Source: Entophlyctis helioformis (Eukaryota > Chytridiomycota > Chytridiomycetes > Chytridiales > Chytriomycetaceae). From it: a DNA stretch of 64,000 nucleotides. The position numbers and the translations under genes were made by a program. Shown here piece after piece: positions 35,401-45,071 of the stretch (position 1 is the stretch's first letter; every line of letters begins with the position of its first letter). The stretch lies in NCBI GenBank assembly GCA_025526915.1, contig JAHLKH010000005.1, forward strand, positions 223,211-287,210, given 5' to 3'. A model generated the notes under the pieces. That model worked only from the letters and a program-made list of their open reading frames with translations. It ran no database searches and was not told the origin of the DNA.

Positions 35401-37498
35401 ATCAGCCATGTCTGCACGCACCTTGCCTGCATTGGCGTGCACCATGCGCCGCGTCCAGTTACGGTGAACAATCAGTTGCATGACGGTGACCAACCATGCG
35501 TTGGTGGTGTCCATGTTTGATCGCGGCTTTGCCATGCGACCATTGCCAACAATCGTGACAATGTGGCGTAGGAGACATGCCACAGACGTCTCGCCGCCGG
35601 ATCTGCTGCTGGTCAGTGCTGTGAGGAGTTGATTGGCAGTTGGAATGACTGCTGCTGCTTCTGCTGCTTCTGCTTGCTGCTCGTGCTGCTCATGCTGCTC
35701 GTCATCCTCGTGATTCTCATGCTGCTCATCGTCCTCGTGATCCTCATGATCGTCATCGTCCTCGTGGTCATCATGATCATCATCATCCTCGTGGTCGCGA
35801 TCATCCTCATGGCTGTCAGGACCGTCAGGGTTGTTGGGGCCATTGGGCTGCTTGGGCTTCTTGACGCGTCCGAGCAAACAGAGCTCAAGCACTGTGCCCT
35901 TTGAGAGGATCACAGAATCCCCATAGAAAGGGATTTTGCCCTTGCGACCATGTGGACCAACGCCGTACATAAACCGGACCATGGTGTCCTTTTCCAGCAC
36001 ACAGTATCCTGCCAAGAGCGCAGCCTCCGTCTTGCGGTCAAGTTTCTCGCGATCAAGAAAGCAGTAGTTGGTCTTTCCATCACGGGTCCACTTGAAAACG
36101 CGATAATCAAGTGGCAGCGGCTCATCTGACTCGAGCTTGAGCAGTACTTCGAGAACAGCGCCGAGCATCACAATCCCGACATGCCGAGCGCCGACGATGA
36201 ACGTGTAAACCTTGGCAATGCAGGCTAGGACGACCATGGCGATGGTTTGCTCTGCTGATGGTGGTTTGGCTGGAGGGCCCAACAACTTTGCGCTTGCTGG
36301 ATTGTCTGAAACCATCTCCTGCACACCTGTCAGCACACACAAAGCCGAGCATGCAGAGCAGCATGGCGATCAACTCCCATACCTTCAGATCCACAATCAT
36401 ATTGGGGCGATGTTGCTGCGTGTTTGTCTGAGCCTTTGGTGCTTTGGGATGCTGCTGTGCCTCCTGCTCGCGCTCGTCCTCGTCCTTCTCCTTGTCTTTC
36501 TCCGTGCCCTCCTCTGTTGGTGCTTTGAAATTGGCGGCTGCAGGAAGAGTCTGGCAGGCCCCTTGTTTGAAGTCGCCCATCCGGACAAGCTCATTGTGCC
36601 AGGCGCGTCGGTCATGAAATGCGTATCTGCCAGCAGAATGCATGTCAGCAAGCACAATCAAGGCACGCGACGTGCCATATGCCACTTACGCCCGTGTCTC
36701 GTCCTCAGATTGAGCCTGGCGGGCTTGCTTGCTCGCATCCTTCTTGTTCTCCTTGACGATCTCATCTGCCTTGGCCTTCTCTGCACGCTCTGCCCTCTCC
36801 TTCTCACGTGCAGCCAGCATTGCCGGCGTGCAATGGCGTGGCTCCTGTCGCGGTTGGATCCAGTATCAGGTGTCCATTCCGCGTGCACAAGATGCTCACA
36901 ATCACAAGCCTGCAGTTCCACTCACAGTTGTCTTTGTGTCATCAAACACACCAAGAGGGAATCTCTTAAGGCATGCTTGGTTGGCGCGATCGTTCTCAGA
37001 TGACCTGGGCAGCTTTTCTGGCGGTGGAGGAGGGCCAGCCTGTCAAGCAAAAGGATGAGCAATCGTGCCAAATCACTGCGGCACACACAGACAATGGAAG
37101 ATGAGACGCACTGCAGCTTGCTCAATGACTTTCTGCAGCAGAGTAATGGCCTTTAGACGCTGATTGACAAGTGTGATTGAATGGCCCCTGCCCTTGCCCT
37201 TGCCCATGCTGATGCGTCGATTCTTGAGGCCGTTCAGGGCGTCCAGCAGGTCTGTGGCTTCCGCATGGATAACTTCAAACGTGTCTGCCGGTGCCACTCT
37301 TGTACTGATCCGTCTGCGGTGCTTGATCGGCTGTGTGTCTTGCTGCGTTTGTGGATCTGCAATGACGCGTTCCACAATGATGGCATTGTGAGTGGATGAT
37401 ATCAAGTCATCGCAAAGCAAGCAGCACATACTGGGAGTGGATACATTGCAGAATGAGGCGCGTTTGGGATGCGCGATCTTGTACAGCCGATCGCGCAT
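32404..37498 (-). CDS. Fanzor (eukaryotic TnpB-like) RNA-guided nuclease
   Basis: The C-terminal half has the RuvC-like nuclease plan. SIKTDGYSVSQLTLDFR (about 34140-34190) precedes RuvC-I, IVGIDWGKRYLYGAS, with its Asp at 33654-33656. The RuvC-II region is IPVVWAFGIDFTGQGGRH (about 33010-33060). A zinc ribbon CPQC...YECTDC follows (32755-32850), and RuvC-III is YHRDVLGATNIG (about 32715-32750). The usual RuvC-II Glu is absent from the VVWAFG strand, and a Glu sits in NENLTSQMC just before the ribbon, as described for Fanzors (from recall). Upstream is one 2.1-kb open stretch (34168-36315) with an Asp/His/Glu-rich linker. Splice joints that keep frame (KVIEQAA to AGPPPPPEK, VFDDTKTT to EPRHCTP, DLK to EMVSDNP) carry the reading frame up to 37498. 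The true start is unresolved, and the exon pattern between RuvC-I and RuvC-II is uncertain. Confidence 0.8.
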
Positions 37499-37536
37499 TC
37501 TTGGAGCAACAGTCTGTGCAGGAGCAATGGATCGAG

Positions 37537-39539
37537 TCAGTCACATTCAAGATCAACAACCACACATGGTGCAAGAGCAACAGCATGCATCCAAGCCATG
37601 CAGCAACTTACAAAGGCGTGCAAAATGAGCTTATCTTGTTTGCTGAGACCTGCATACTCATCCGGCTCAATAGATTGCTCCCTGACGGTCTGCAGAAGCT
37701 GGGTACTAGCTGTCCTGCAAATGGCAGACAGGATATTACGGCGTGTGACGGCATTGTAGTTGTCGGCAAGGAGCTCAACCGCATGCCTGTTGATGGCACC
37801 CATCGCCACGCGGCATCCCTTGACTTCCCTGAATGCAGCGTCCAGCTGCCCACTGATGACAATGGTGATGGCAAGCTGCTCAACAGCACTGCGTGTAAGA
37901 TGAACAGCTGCAGGGATGGGCTCGCCATTCTTTGCCTTGGGATGATTCAAGCAGCATCCAGGCGACAAGCACCTGGAGAATGATCAGAGAATGGCATCAA
38001 CACAGACAGGCGGTGTCAGTTTTTCCAGAAACGCCACAGATGGCATGCATGCATACTTGGTCTCAGCTGAGGCAGCCGTGTCAACATCCATGCTGTTGGC
38101 ATCGCCTGATTGATGCTCAGAACTGGCAAGGCATTCAAACGGGTCAATGCCAGTATGTCTGCAACCGCACTTAATCAAGAAGCTTGCCTGGTTGCAATCA
38201 CGCCAGTTGGTGCACTGGGCTCAGTCTGGTTGACAAAGATGTCAAATGCATTCTGGAATGAGTGCACAAGGCTCCCATCGCCAATCTCAGCCAACTCTTT
38301 GATGTACGCGTCCTTGACAGCATGCATGAATATGCTGGCCTCAAATGGAGTTTGAAGGATGGCACAGAGCTCGGATTTCTCAATCCCCAGCTCAACAGCC
38401 TTGGCGTTGAACTGCGTGTTGGTGAATTCAGTGGCAGCCGCGATTCCTGGCAGGGAATGCAAGCAGAATCGTGCACAAAGACAAAGAATGGCGTGAGTGA
38501 TGACAGATACAACAAAACAGGCGTGGCAACTCACCGTAGCCATGGCGGGCAAAGAAATCTGTATGAGAAAGTGAAGCAATCAGCTTGCACACACCGCGAA
38601 AATCCCACACACCAAAGGCGGATGCCATGGTGGCAATCCCACCATGGTTGTAGGATCGCATTGGTGCGATCCGCCCATGCTGCATGTGCGTCAAAATGAC
38701 AGCACAATGCCCAGCAGCATGGGCAACAAGGTCGGAGTCATTTCCAACAACAATCATTGGCTTTGGACTGCCACTCAATGCATACTGTGAGCCATCAACT
38801 AGAACAGAAGAACGCCACAATGATCTCTTACCTTGACTTGCAAACATGGCGGGCGATGCAACAGTCTGCCTCGTAGTCACAATGGCAGACCGTGCATCCC
38901 TTCTTTTTGCCAACAAGCTCGTTGAGGGCTTCAACGATGTGCCGCTTATCCATCTGGTCAATGTGAAGAACCTCTTGAGAGCGTGTTTCTCTTCCCTGAT
39001 CGCCAGAAGCAGAAGATGGTTAGTAAGGCAGACACACAGTATAGAGAAGCAAGCCTACTTGGTCATCGACCCCGCCTGCTTGTATTCTTGACGCTGGTAG
39101 GTGTGCTGCTGGACTGTGGCGGCTGCTTCGAGCATCTTGAGTGTGCGGCTGTGGTGGACCAGCTTGACCTCCGAGTCGCCGAGACGCCCGTCAACATGGA
39201 ACCAGACGTCGTGGCCGTCGCCAAGCGACGCCATGAAGACCTCCAAGGCCGGCTGGATAATGGCCTTCCAGCCGGCCTTGGAGTCTGGCTGGCTGATGGC
39301 GGCTGTTGCAACCAAGGCCGAAAAGAAGAAGCTGAGAAAGTCGACATGTATAGTGCTGCTGATGAAGCTGCTGGCGGCTGTTGTTGTGCGGCTGTTGCTG
39401 TTGCTGTTGTTGCGGCTTGCTGTTGCGGCAGTGTGCTATGGAGCACAACCTGCACGACCTGGCCCAGGGCCCAGGCAGCGGTGTGGACAAGGACGGCGCC
39501 ATGCGACTCAGCCACTTTCAGCAGGCCTACGAAAGTCAT
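37537..39539 (-). CDS. XPG/FEN1-like (PIN-fold) nuclease, possibly fused to Fanzor
   Basis: Motifs of the FEN1/XPG fold lie in order. AWKAIIQPALEVFMASLG with HDVWFHVDGRLGDSEVKL (about 39130-39270) resembles the strand-Asp-Gly-K part of the N-domain. CHCDYEADCCIARHVC (38848-38900) resembles the I-domain E-A-D motif. KPMIVVGNDSDLVAHAAGH (38705-38765) resembles the SNDSDLL motif. Helical exons to about 37984 follow, then SAVEQLAITIVISGQLD and SKQDKLILHAF, which splices in frame (donor GTAAGT, acceptor TGCACAG) to TVAPRMRDRLYKIAHPK of the next entry. The frame continuity suggests one long fusion gene, but two tandem genes cannot be excluded. A possible ATG is at 39539 (MTFVGLLKVAESHGAVL). I do not see the classical GI-xx-L-WxxL start. 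It probably acts on DNA; role inferred. Confidence 0.55.
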
Positions 39540-41001
39540 GTTGGTGCTGCTGCTGCTGTGTGGTGTGTGTGTGGTGCTGTGTGGTGTGTGTGTGTGGTAC
39601 GTGCTGCTGCTGCGTCTGTATCTGTGTTTACGAGAAAAGAATCGGAGCGTCTGGCGGAGTTGAACTTTCATTGCCGACAAACAGAGAGCGAGTGGATAGA
39701 GAGCGAGCATCTGGCACTCGCCGCCCACTGTCCAACAGCCATAGAGGGAGCAGCGAGCACAGCCAACAGCCAGGCGTTCAAGATGCGTTCTTGTGTTGCT
39801 GGCACAGTCATTGATGTGATGCCACTCAGTGCGCAGCTTGATATGCACCATGCAGCATCACTCTGCGTGTCATGAGCTGCATTGCAGCAAGCCTCTCTCC
39901 GAGTGTCGTCTTCTCAGTCAATGTCCCACTGCATCCAACAATCGCCCTGATATGTGTCTGCATTGTGACCCAGTGTGATGCAGTTGGTGTTGCCTGACTG
40001 GCCAGCTGGTCCATGGACAGGTTGGCCGTTGGCGCACTCCCCTCTGCTCTGGATTGTCCTTGTCAACAAACACAGTGCATGCAAGACTGGGATCGTCAGG
40101 ACCATCATCATCATCATCCTTGTTGTGGTTGTTGAATGAATGGAGAGTGCTTGGTCTGTCTGTCTGGCCACTCCAGTTGCTGCTCAGTGGATCGCATCCA
40201 AGATGCCATCGCACCAAGTGCAATGTGGCCAGACACACCTGCCAGCACTCGCGTCCTCCTCACCAATCTCGTCTGGATCAGTGTCGTCGAGTGTGCTGCT
40301 CGCCGAGTGTGCTGCCACTGCCTAGTTTGGCATCCAAGTCGGCATGCCGATCCAGCTGTTCAGCAAGCAGTTCCTGCAGCCAACTCCAAGGATCGGCCCA
40401 TTGAGCACGTCTCAGTGGCTGCTCATCACTGCTGCTGCATCCCATGTCGCAGTCGGAATGCACCAGGCAGCTCAGTCCTGCGATGCCAACGCTCTCGCTG
40501 TCCTCTTGAACAACAACCAGATCGCCCTGCTCACGGCCGTCTTGCCGACGTCCCTTGCTGTTTGGAGCCATCAGACATGCACACAGTCAGTGCCAAGACC
40601 ACACAGACACGGTCGTCAGACTGCTGTGCCATCGTCATCAAGTGGCAATGCACATCCCTGAACAGACAGCGAGTCAACGCACCTGCTTGCCTGTCTGCAG
40701 CCTGCCTTCTGTCCCCCGCCTTGTTGGGCACGCCTCTCAGACGGCCACGACCATGCTGCTCTGCTGCATGGCCTGCTGCATGCCACCTTGAGCAGTGAGC
40801 CTCGCCCTCTCCCCTGAAGGACTCGACCAGCAAGCGAGCGCTGTCCCATATCCGTGCTGTCGCCTGCGTTGCCGTCGTTGTCGTTTGGCTCGTTGTTGTT
40901 TGTGTGCAGTTGGGCGGCAAGTGCAGCAGCGTCTGGATCTGGCATGGCGCGTTGCTGCTGTGCTCGCATCGCGCAGTGTCAGCACTTCGCAAGGGCTCTC
41001 T
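39540..41001. other. Element interior without a confident gene
   Basis: About 1.46 kb inside the Fanzor island lies between the possible XPG-like start and the 28-base repeat array. Short minus-strand reading frames exist (for example MPDPDAAALAAQLHTNNN near 40890-40945, and an acidic helical stretch near 40300-40560) and could be further 5' exons, but none shows a recognisable domain. CTG/CAG-rich and GTGTG-rich stretches occur at 39360-39620. Confidence 0.4.
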
Positions 41002-41169
41002 AGATCGACCAATCACAGCGATTCCACCAACCCAGCCAATCGCAGCGATTCCACCAGGATCGACCAATCAGGAATAGTCCACCAGGATTGACCAATCACA
41101 GCGATTCCACCAGGATTGACCAATCACAGCGATTCCACCAGGATTGACCAATCACAGCGATTCCACCAG
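41002..41169 (+). repeat. 28-base tandem repeats with CCAAT boxes at element end
   Basis: Six copies of a 28-base unit lie at 41002-41030, 41031-41057, 41058-41085, 41086-41113, 41114-41141 and 41142-41169. The last three are identical and begin GATTGACCAATCACAG and end CCACCAG. The first three are diverged. Each unit holds CCAATCR, the NF-Y/HAP binding core. The array stops two bases before the terminal inverted repeat at 41171. It could be subterminal transposon repeats or promoter elements for either flank. Confidence 0.9.
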
Positions 41170-41170
41170 G

Positions 41171-41183
41171 GGTAATGGTATGA
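41171..41183 (+). repeat. Terminal inverted repeat, WNK side
   Basis: GGTAATGGTATGA is the inverted partner of 32172-32184. The same 13 bases in a 22/23 match (CACCAGrGGTAATGGTATGAGAA) also occur upstream of ATP4 at 49988-50010. Confidence 0.55.
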
Positions 41184-41184
41184 G

Positions 41185-41201
41185 AACCGGGCCTGGAAAA
41201 G
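41185..41201 (+). repeat. Putative target-site duplication, WNK side
   Basis: AACCGGGCCTGGAAAAG, a direct repeat of 32146-32161 with one extra G, lies immediately outside the inverted repeat and 20 bases before the WNK ATG. Confidence 0.5.
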
Positions 41202-41221
41202 CGACCTTCTCGCTGACCGCC

Positions 41222-41885
41222 ATGCATCCAGGGGGCTCCGCATACCAGGCATCGGCACACACAGGCGCAGCATCAGCACAGGGAGCAGCAGGAGCATCGG
41301 CTATGCCCGCTGCCAACGACCCAACGCAGCTGCTGCTTTCTCCGCAAGAGGCAAACGTCGACCGGTCTGACACGGAGCGGGTCGTTGAAGAGAGCCCGAA
41401 CCGACGATACGCAAAGGTGTGTGCGGATGCGGGTGTCGGTGCAGATGTCGCCATGCTCCACACCACGCCTCCCCACTCGCTGCCTGCTGGCTCGCTGGCC
41501 GCTTGGCTGGCTCGCTGGCGTGCGAGCGTTGTGCGTGTGTCTGTTCTGCGTCGTGCTGGACAGCATGCCAGCCGCCTCGGTGACTGTCGTGGTCGCACGG
41601 CTCGGCTGTGGCAGGACTGGTCTGCGAGGAACAGACGAGAGCCCGTGGCACAGACGCTTGCATGGATGCGGATGCGTCGCCGGCCAGCTAGCTCGAGTAT
41701 GGCACCCGATGCAACGGCGATGCAGCCTCGCTGCCAGCCCATCCATCCATCTGCCCGTCCGTCCGTCTGTCCATCTGTGTGTGGCGTCGAGGATGATTCA
41801 TGCCACTGCCAATCGGGTGTCCTCTGTCGCATGGACAACCATGTCTAACAGCCCGTTGCCATGTCCGCCTGCCTGCCTGTCTGCC

Positions 41886-41926
<41 letters not shown>

Positions 41927-44559
41927 GCCGGCCTGTCTGCCTGTCTGCTTCCCTGCTTGCAGCTGAACCAGATCTTGGGCAAAGGCGCCTACAAGGTTGT
42001 CTACAAGGCCATCGATAGAGAAGAGGGCTACGAGGTTGCCTGGAACACCTGCCAGGTGCGTTGCCTGTGTCCAAAAATCTGCCATGGACCAAGCCATCTG
42101 CGTACTGCAAAGCAGAACAACGCTTCCATAGAGCCTCTGTCAGGATCGGGACGGCTGCGGTACTCACGCTGCATGCACTCGGCTGCGGATCGTTTGACAG
42201 ACAACCAAGGCAGAGTTCATGGAGCTCAGTGACGAAATCGAGATCCTCAAGCGTGTGCGGCATCCAAACATCATCCAGTTCCATGACTGCTGGTTCCAAA
42301 ACTCCGAGTTTGTCTTTATTACCGAGCTCATGACCTCGGGCACACTCCGAGAGTAGGTTTGCACGTCGCTGCGTCTTGCTGCCACGCGCACTGACAGCCA
42401 TGATGCATCAACCTGCCGTGGCTTGCTCTGCAACGGCATTGGGAACAGGTATATCCGGAAACTGCAAATCCCGAACCTCAAGATTGTCAAGAGATGGTCC
42501 AGACAGATCCTCAAAGGGCTGTCCTATCTACACTCACACGATCCTCCCATTATCCATCGCGACATCAAGGTAACGTGAACCCATCTCCATCTGCGATGGC
42601 ATCTGGACGGTCATTGACCCGTTGAGCGGCACATCTTCCAGTGTGACAACATTTTTATCAACGGAGCACACGGCGAGGTCAAGATCGGAGACATGGGAAC
42701 AGCCAAGATGAAACTCGGCAAGAAATATACCTTGATTGGAACGCCAGAGTTTATGGCGCCAGTACGTGAAGATGCGCGTTCGACGCGCATGTGTCCGACC
42801 CTGCGATTATGGCTGACCGCTTGCATGTCCCGTCGCACAACTATACAGGAAATGTACGAAGACAAGGGATACAGTGAAAAGGTTGACATTTACGCGTTTG
42901 GCATGGCGCTGCTTGAAATGGTACGTCGTACTGTCGTGGAATGCCATCATGGGTCGCATGCCAATCAATGCTGATTGGTGCTGGCAGGTTACGGGAGAGT
43001 ATCCGTATTCCGAGTGCAAGAACGCAGCACAGATCTACAAAAAGGTCATTCAGGTATGTAGCGTGTCGCCTTTCTCCAGTGCTACTCGTGTGCCTGCTTT
43101 GCTCTTGTGTGGTGTTTTTACAAACTGACAACTGCACACCCACCAATCTTGGCATGGCCATGCGAGCAGGGTGTCAAGCCCGAGTGTTTGATGAGTGTCA
43201 CGGATCCAGAAGTGCGGGATTTGATAACAAGCTGCATTGGAAACGAAAACGATCGGTACGTGATTCAAAGTGGCTGCCATGGCCTCCGCAGTGGCTGTCT
43301 AACAGTCATGCTTGCTTGCTGCGTGTAAATGCAGGCTGAATGCCCAACAGATTGTCGAGCATTCATTCTTGGCTGTTGAACCCGAGGTTGTGCTGGTTTC
43401 TGCAGACAGCAAACCGCTTTTGGTCATGCAGGTCGTCTTCAAGGGCATGGACCGGCTTTCCGTCAAGTTTGAGTTCAACGGTGCGTGCTTGCTCCCCTAG
43501 ATCGTCCGCTCATATCGCCGCTCGTGTTGGATTGTTTTCTTGTGGCCTGTTGCTGCACACGGCTGAACCGTGCTTCATGGACGATTCGGTGGTATCTCTC
43601 ATGGGCCACAGTGGACACGGACACAGCCGAGGCGGTTGTCAACGAAATGGTTTGTTCCGATGTGGCTATGCCTGCCTCGTTTACATTGGCGGACTTGCCT
43701 TCTAACCAAGCATGCGACAGATTCTCGAGCAAGTGCTTCCGGCCAAGTATCAGCATCTGATCACGGGTGAGATCAATCGCATCCTGCGAGAGATGAGCCG
43801 TCCAGCCGCCAACGAAGACAAGAACCGCGAGGAGAACCGGCAGCCGGGCTGGAACAGCCTTCCACGGACAGGGACGGGATTGCAGGAGATGCGAGCGGCA
43901 GCAGATATGACGGGGATTGAGCCTCACTATTCTCTGTCGCGCAAGGGATCTCATGTGGATGTGACCGAACTCGAGGATCTTCCAGTCAAAGGTAAAGTGA
44001 CCGCTGCTGATGCCACTCACAAACCAGGCAGACATGTGTGCATGTAGACGAGAGCAACTCTAGGGCAATCAGATTGTCAGTCGGCTGACCATCGGCCGTG
44101 CTGTCGTGTCCTGACAGAGTACGCGGACGACAAGGCCATTGAGGAGCTGGTCCGCGATGTTGCATTTACCACCAAGCGTGGGTTTGACAAGGCGTCCGAG
44201 TGGCTGAGTAAACTCAAGGATCAAGACATCATGACTGTTGGAGACTTGCGCGATTTGCAAGAGGAAGACTGGGCGAGTCTGTGAGTTTTTCATGATGGCG
44301 TGTCGGTGCAGGGTTGATGACTGATGCTGTGTCTGCTGCAATGCGTTATAGCGGCTTGACGGTGTTTGCAAGCCGCGCACTCAAGAATGCCATTCACGGC
44401 AAGCCGGCAAGGCCAGCAATCCAGAGCCCCAAGATTGGGGGATCGCAAAACCAGCAAGGCGTGCCTGCACATGCATCTCTCGTGGCCAGCCAGTTGGGCT
44501 CCGGTGGCGGCGGCAGCAGCAGCAGCAGCAACCTGAGTGCAGGTTTGTCAAGCAAGTGA
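41222..44559 (+). CDS. WNK-like serine/threonine kinase
   Basis: The kinase domain starts [20 protein letters not shown] (about 41960-42020). The beta-3 position that holds Lys in other kinases is Asn (YEVAWNTCQ), and a Lys lies in the Gly-rich loop (GAYKVVY), the WNK hallmark. Next are [57 protein letters not shown] (a DMG in place of DFG) and [20 protein letters not shown] across introns, then [13 protein letters not shown]. After the kinase, [20 protein letters not shown] (about 43415-43480) resembles the WNK/OSR1-type C-terminal domain. A C-terminal SAM-like helical domain follows ([20 protein letters not shown], 44150-44210), ending TGA 44557-44559. The start is taken at the ATG of MHPGGSAYQ; an ATG at 41180 lies within the element repeat. 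WNKs control ion transport and osmotic stress in animals. Confidence 0.85.
41867..41958 (+). repeat. (CTGT)n/(CCTG)n tract at a WNK intron 3' end
   Basis: About twenty tetranucleotide units of CTGT and CCTG run straight into the acceptor TTGCAG at 41960, so the repeat itself forms the pyrimidine-rich tract. The intron, about 540 bases, is the longest clear one in this gene. Confidence 0.85.
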
Positions 44560-45071
44560 TTGCCAGCCTGCTGGATCGGGATCTGGGTCGGCTGGAGCGC
44601 GGCGCCTGTGCACCAGACCGCCTGTACACTCCCGCCCTCCTGTCGTCCGCCATGCCTGGATGCAGGCGGCCTACCCCATCCGCCTGTCCGCCCATGCACC
44701 CACACATCCATCTGTATCTGCACTCCACCCTTGGCCCCTACTCAACAATACAACCTCACTGCTGCACGGCATCCCAGGCATCCGTTGCCACTTTCACGTT
44801 GCCGTCTGCAGCGCAGCGAGCCACAGATACGAACCCGCATCATCATTGTCGCGCATTGCAAGCGACCACGCAGGCCTGCCATGTGCGTGCCATGTGCGTG
44901 CCATGTGCGCGACTGGCTCGCAGCGTCGCATCATCCGGCACGGCCCTAATTGCCCGCCCGCTTCCAATCGCGCCGCCCGCCTTTGCACGGCAGTGGCACG
45001 GCCATCTTGGCCTTGAACCTCGACACCATCGCAGCCAACAGCAACAACGACAAACCAACTCTTACTCCCCA
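44560..45071 (+). other. Upstream region / missing first exon of RING-CH gene
   Basis: 512 bases follow the WNK stop. The downstream RING-CH reading frame has no ATG at its 5' end, but an acceptor-like CCCCAG ends at 45072, so a first exon and intron must lie here. I could not pick it confidently. Repeats of GCCATGTGCGT occur at 44878-44912. Confidence 0.4.

Larger units (their letters stand above)
32146..41201 (-). mobile_element. Candidate Fanzor transposon, about 9 kb
   Basis: The region between the Ste50-like stop and the WNK start is much longer than any other spacer here and is filled with Fanzor/XPG-like coding sequence on one strand. Evidence for a bounded insertion: AACCGGCCTGGAAAAG at 32146-32161 recurs as AACCGGGCCTGGAAAAG at 41185-41201 in direct orientation (one-base difference), a candidate target-site duplication. 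Just inside, TCATACCATTACC (32172-32184) is matched inverted by GGTAATGGTATGA (41171-41183), a 13-base terminal inverted repeat. Removing the interval would leave about 65 bases between the Ste50-like stop and the WNK ATG, normal for this genome. Inference: one insertion. The exact outer ends are uncertain by about 10 bases because inverted-repeat similarity (CGGGCC) partly overlaps the right direct repeat. Confidence 0.6.

Noticed and set aside
40136..40798. A 220-codon plus-strand frame inside the Fanzor island
   Set aside because: Cys/Ala-rich composition, antisense to the element genes, no recognisable motif.
41152..41838. A 228-codon minus-strand frame over the start of the WNK gene
   Set aside because: It lies opposite the WNK first exon and its long intron, has low-complexity composition and shows no domain.
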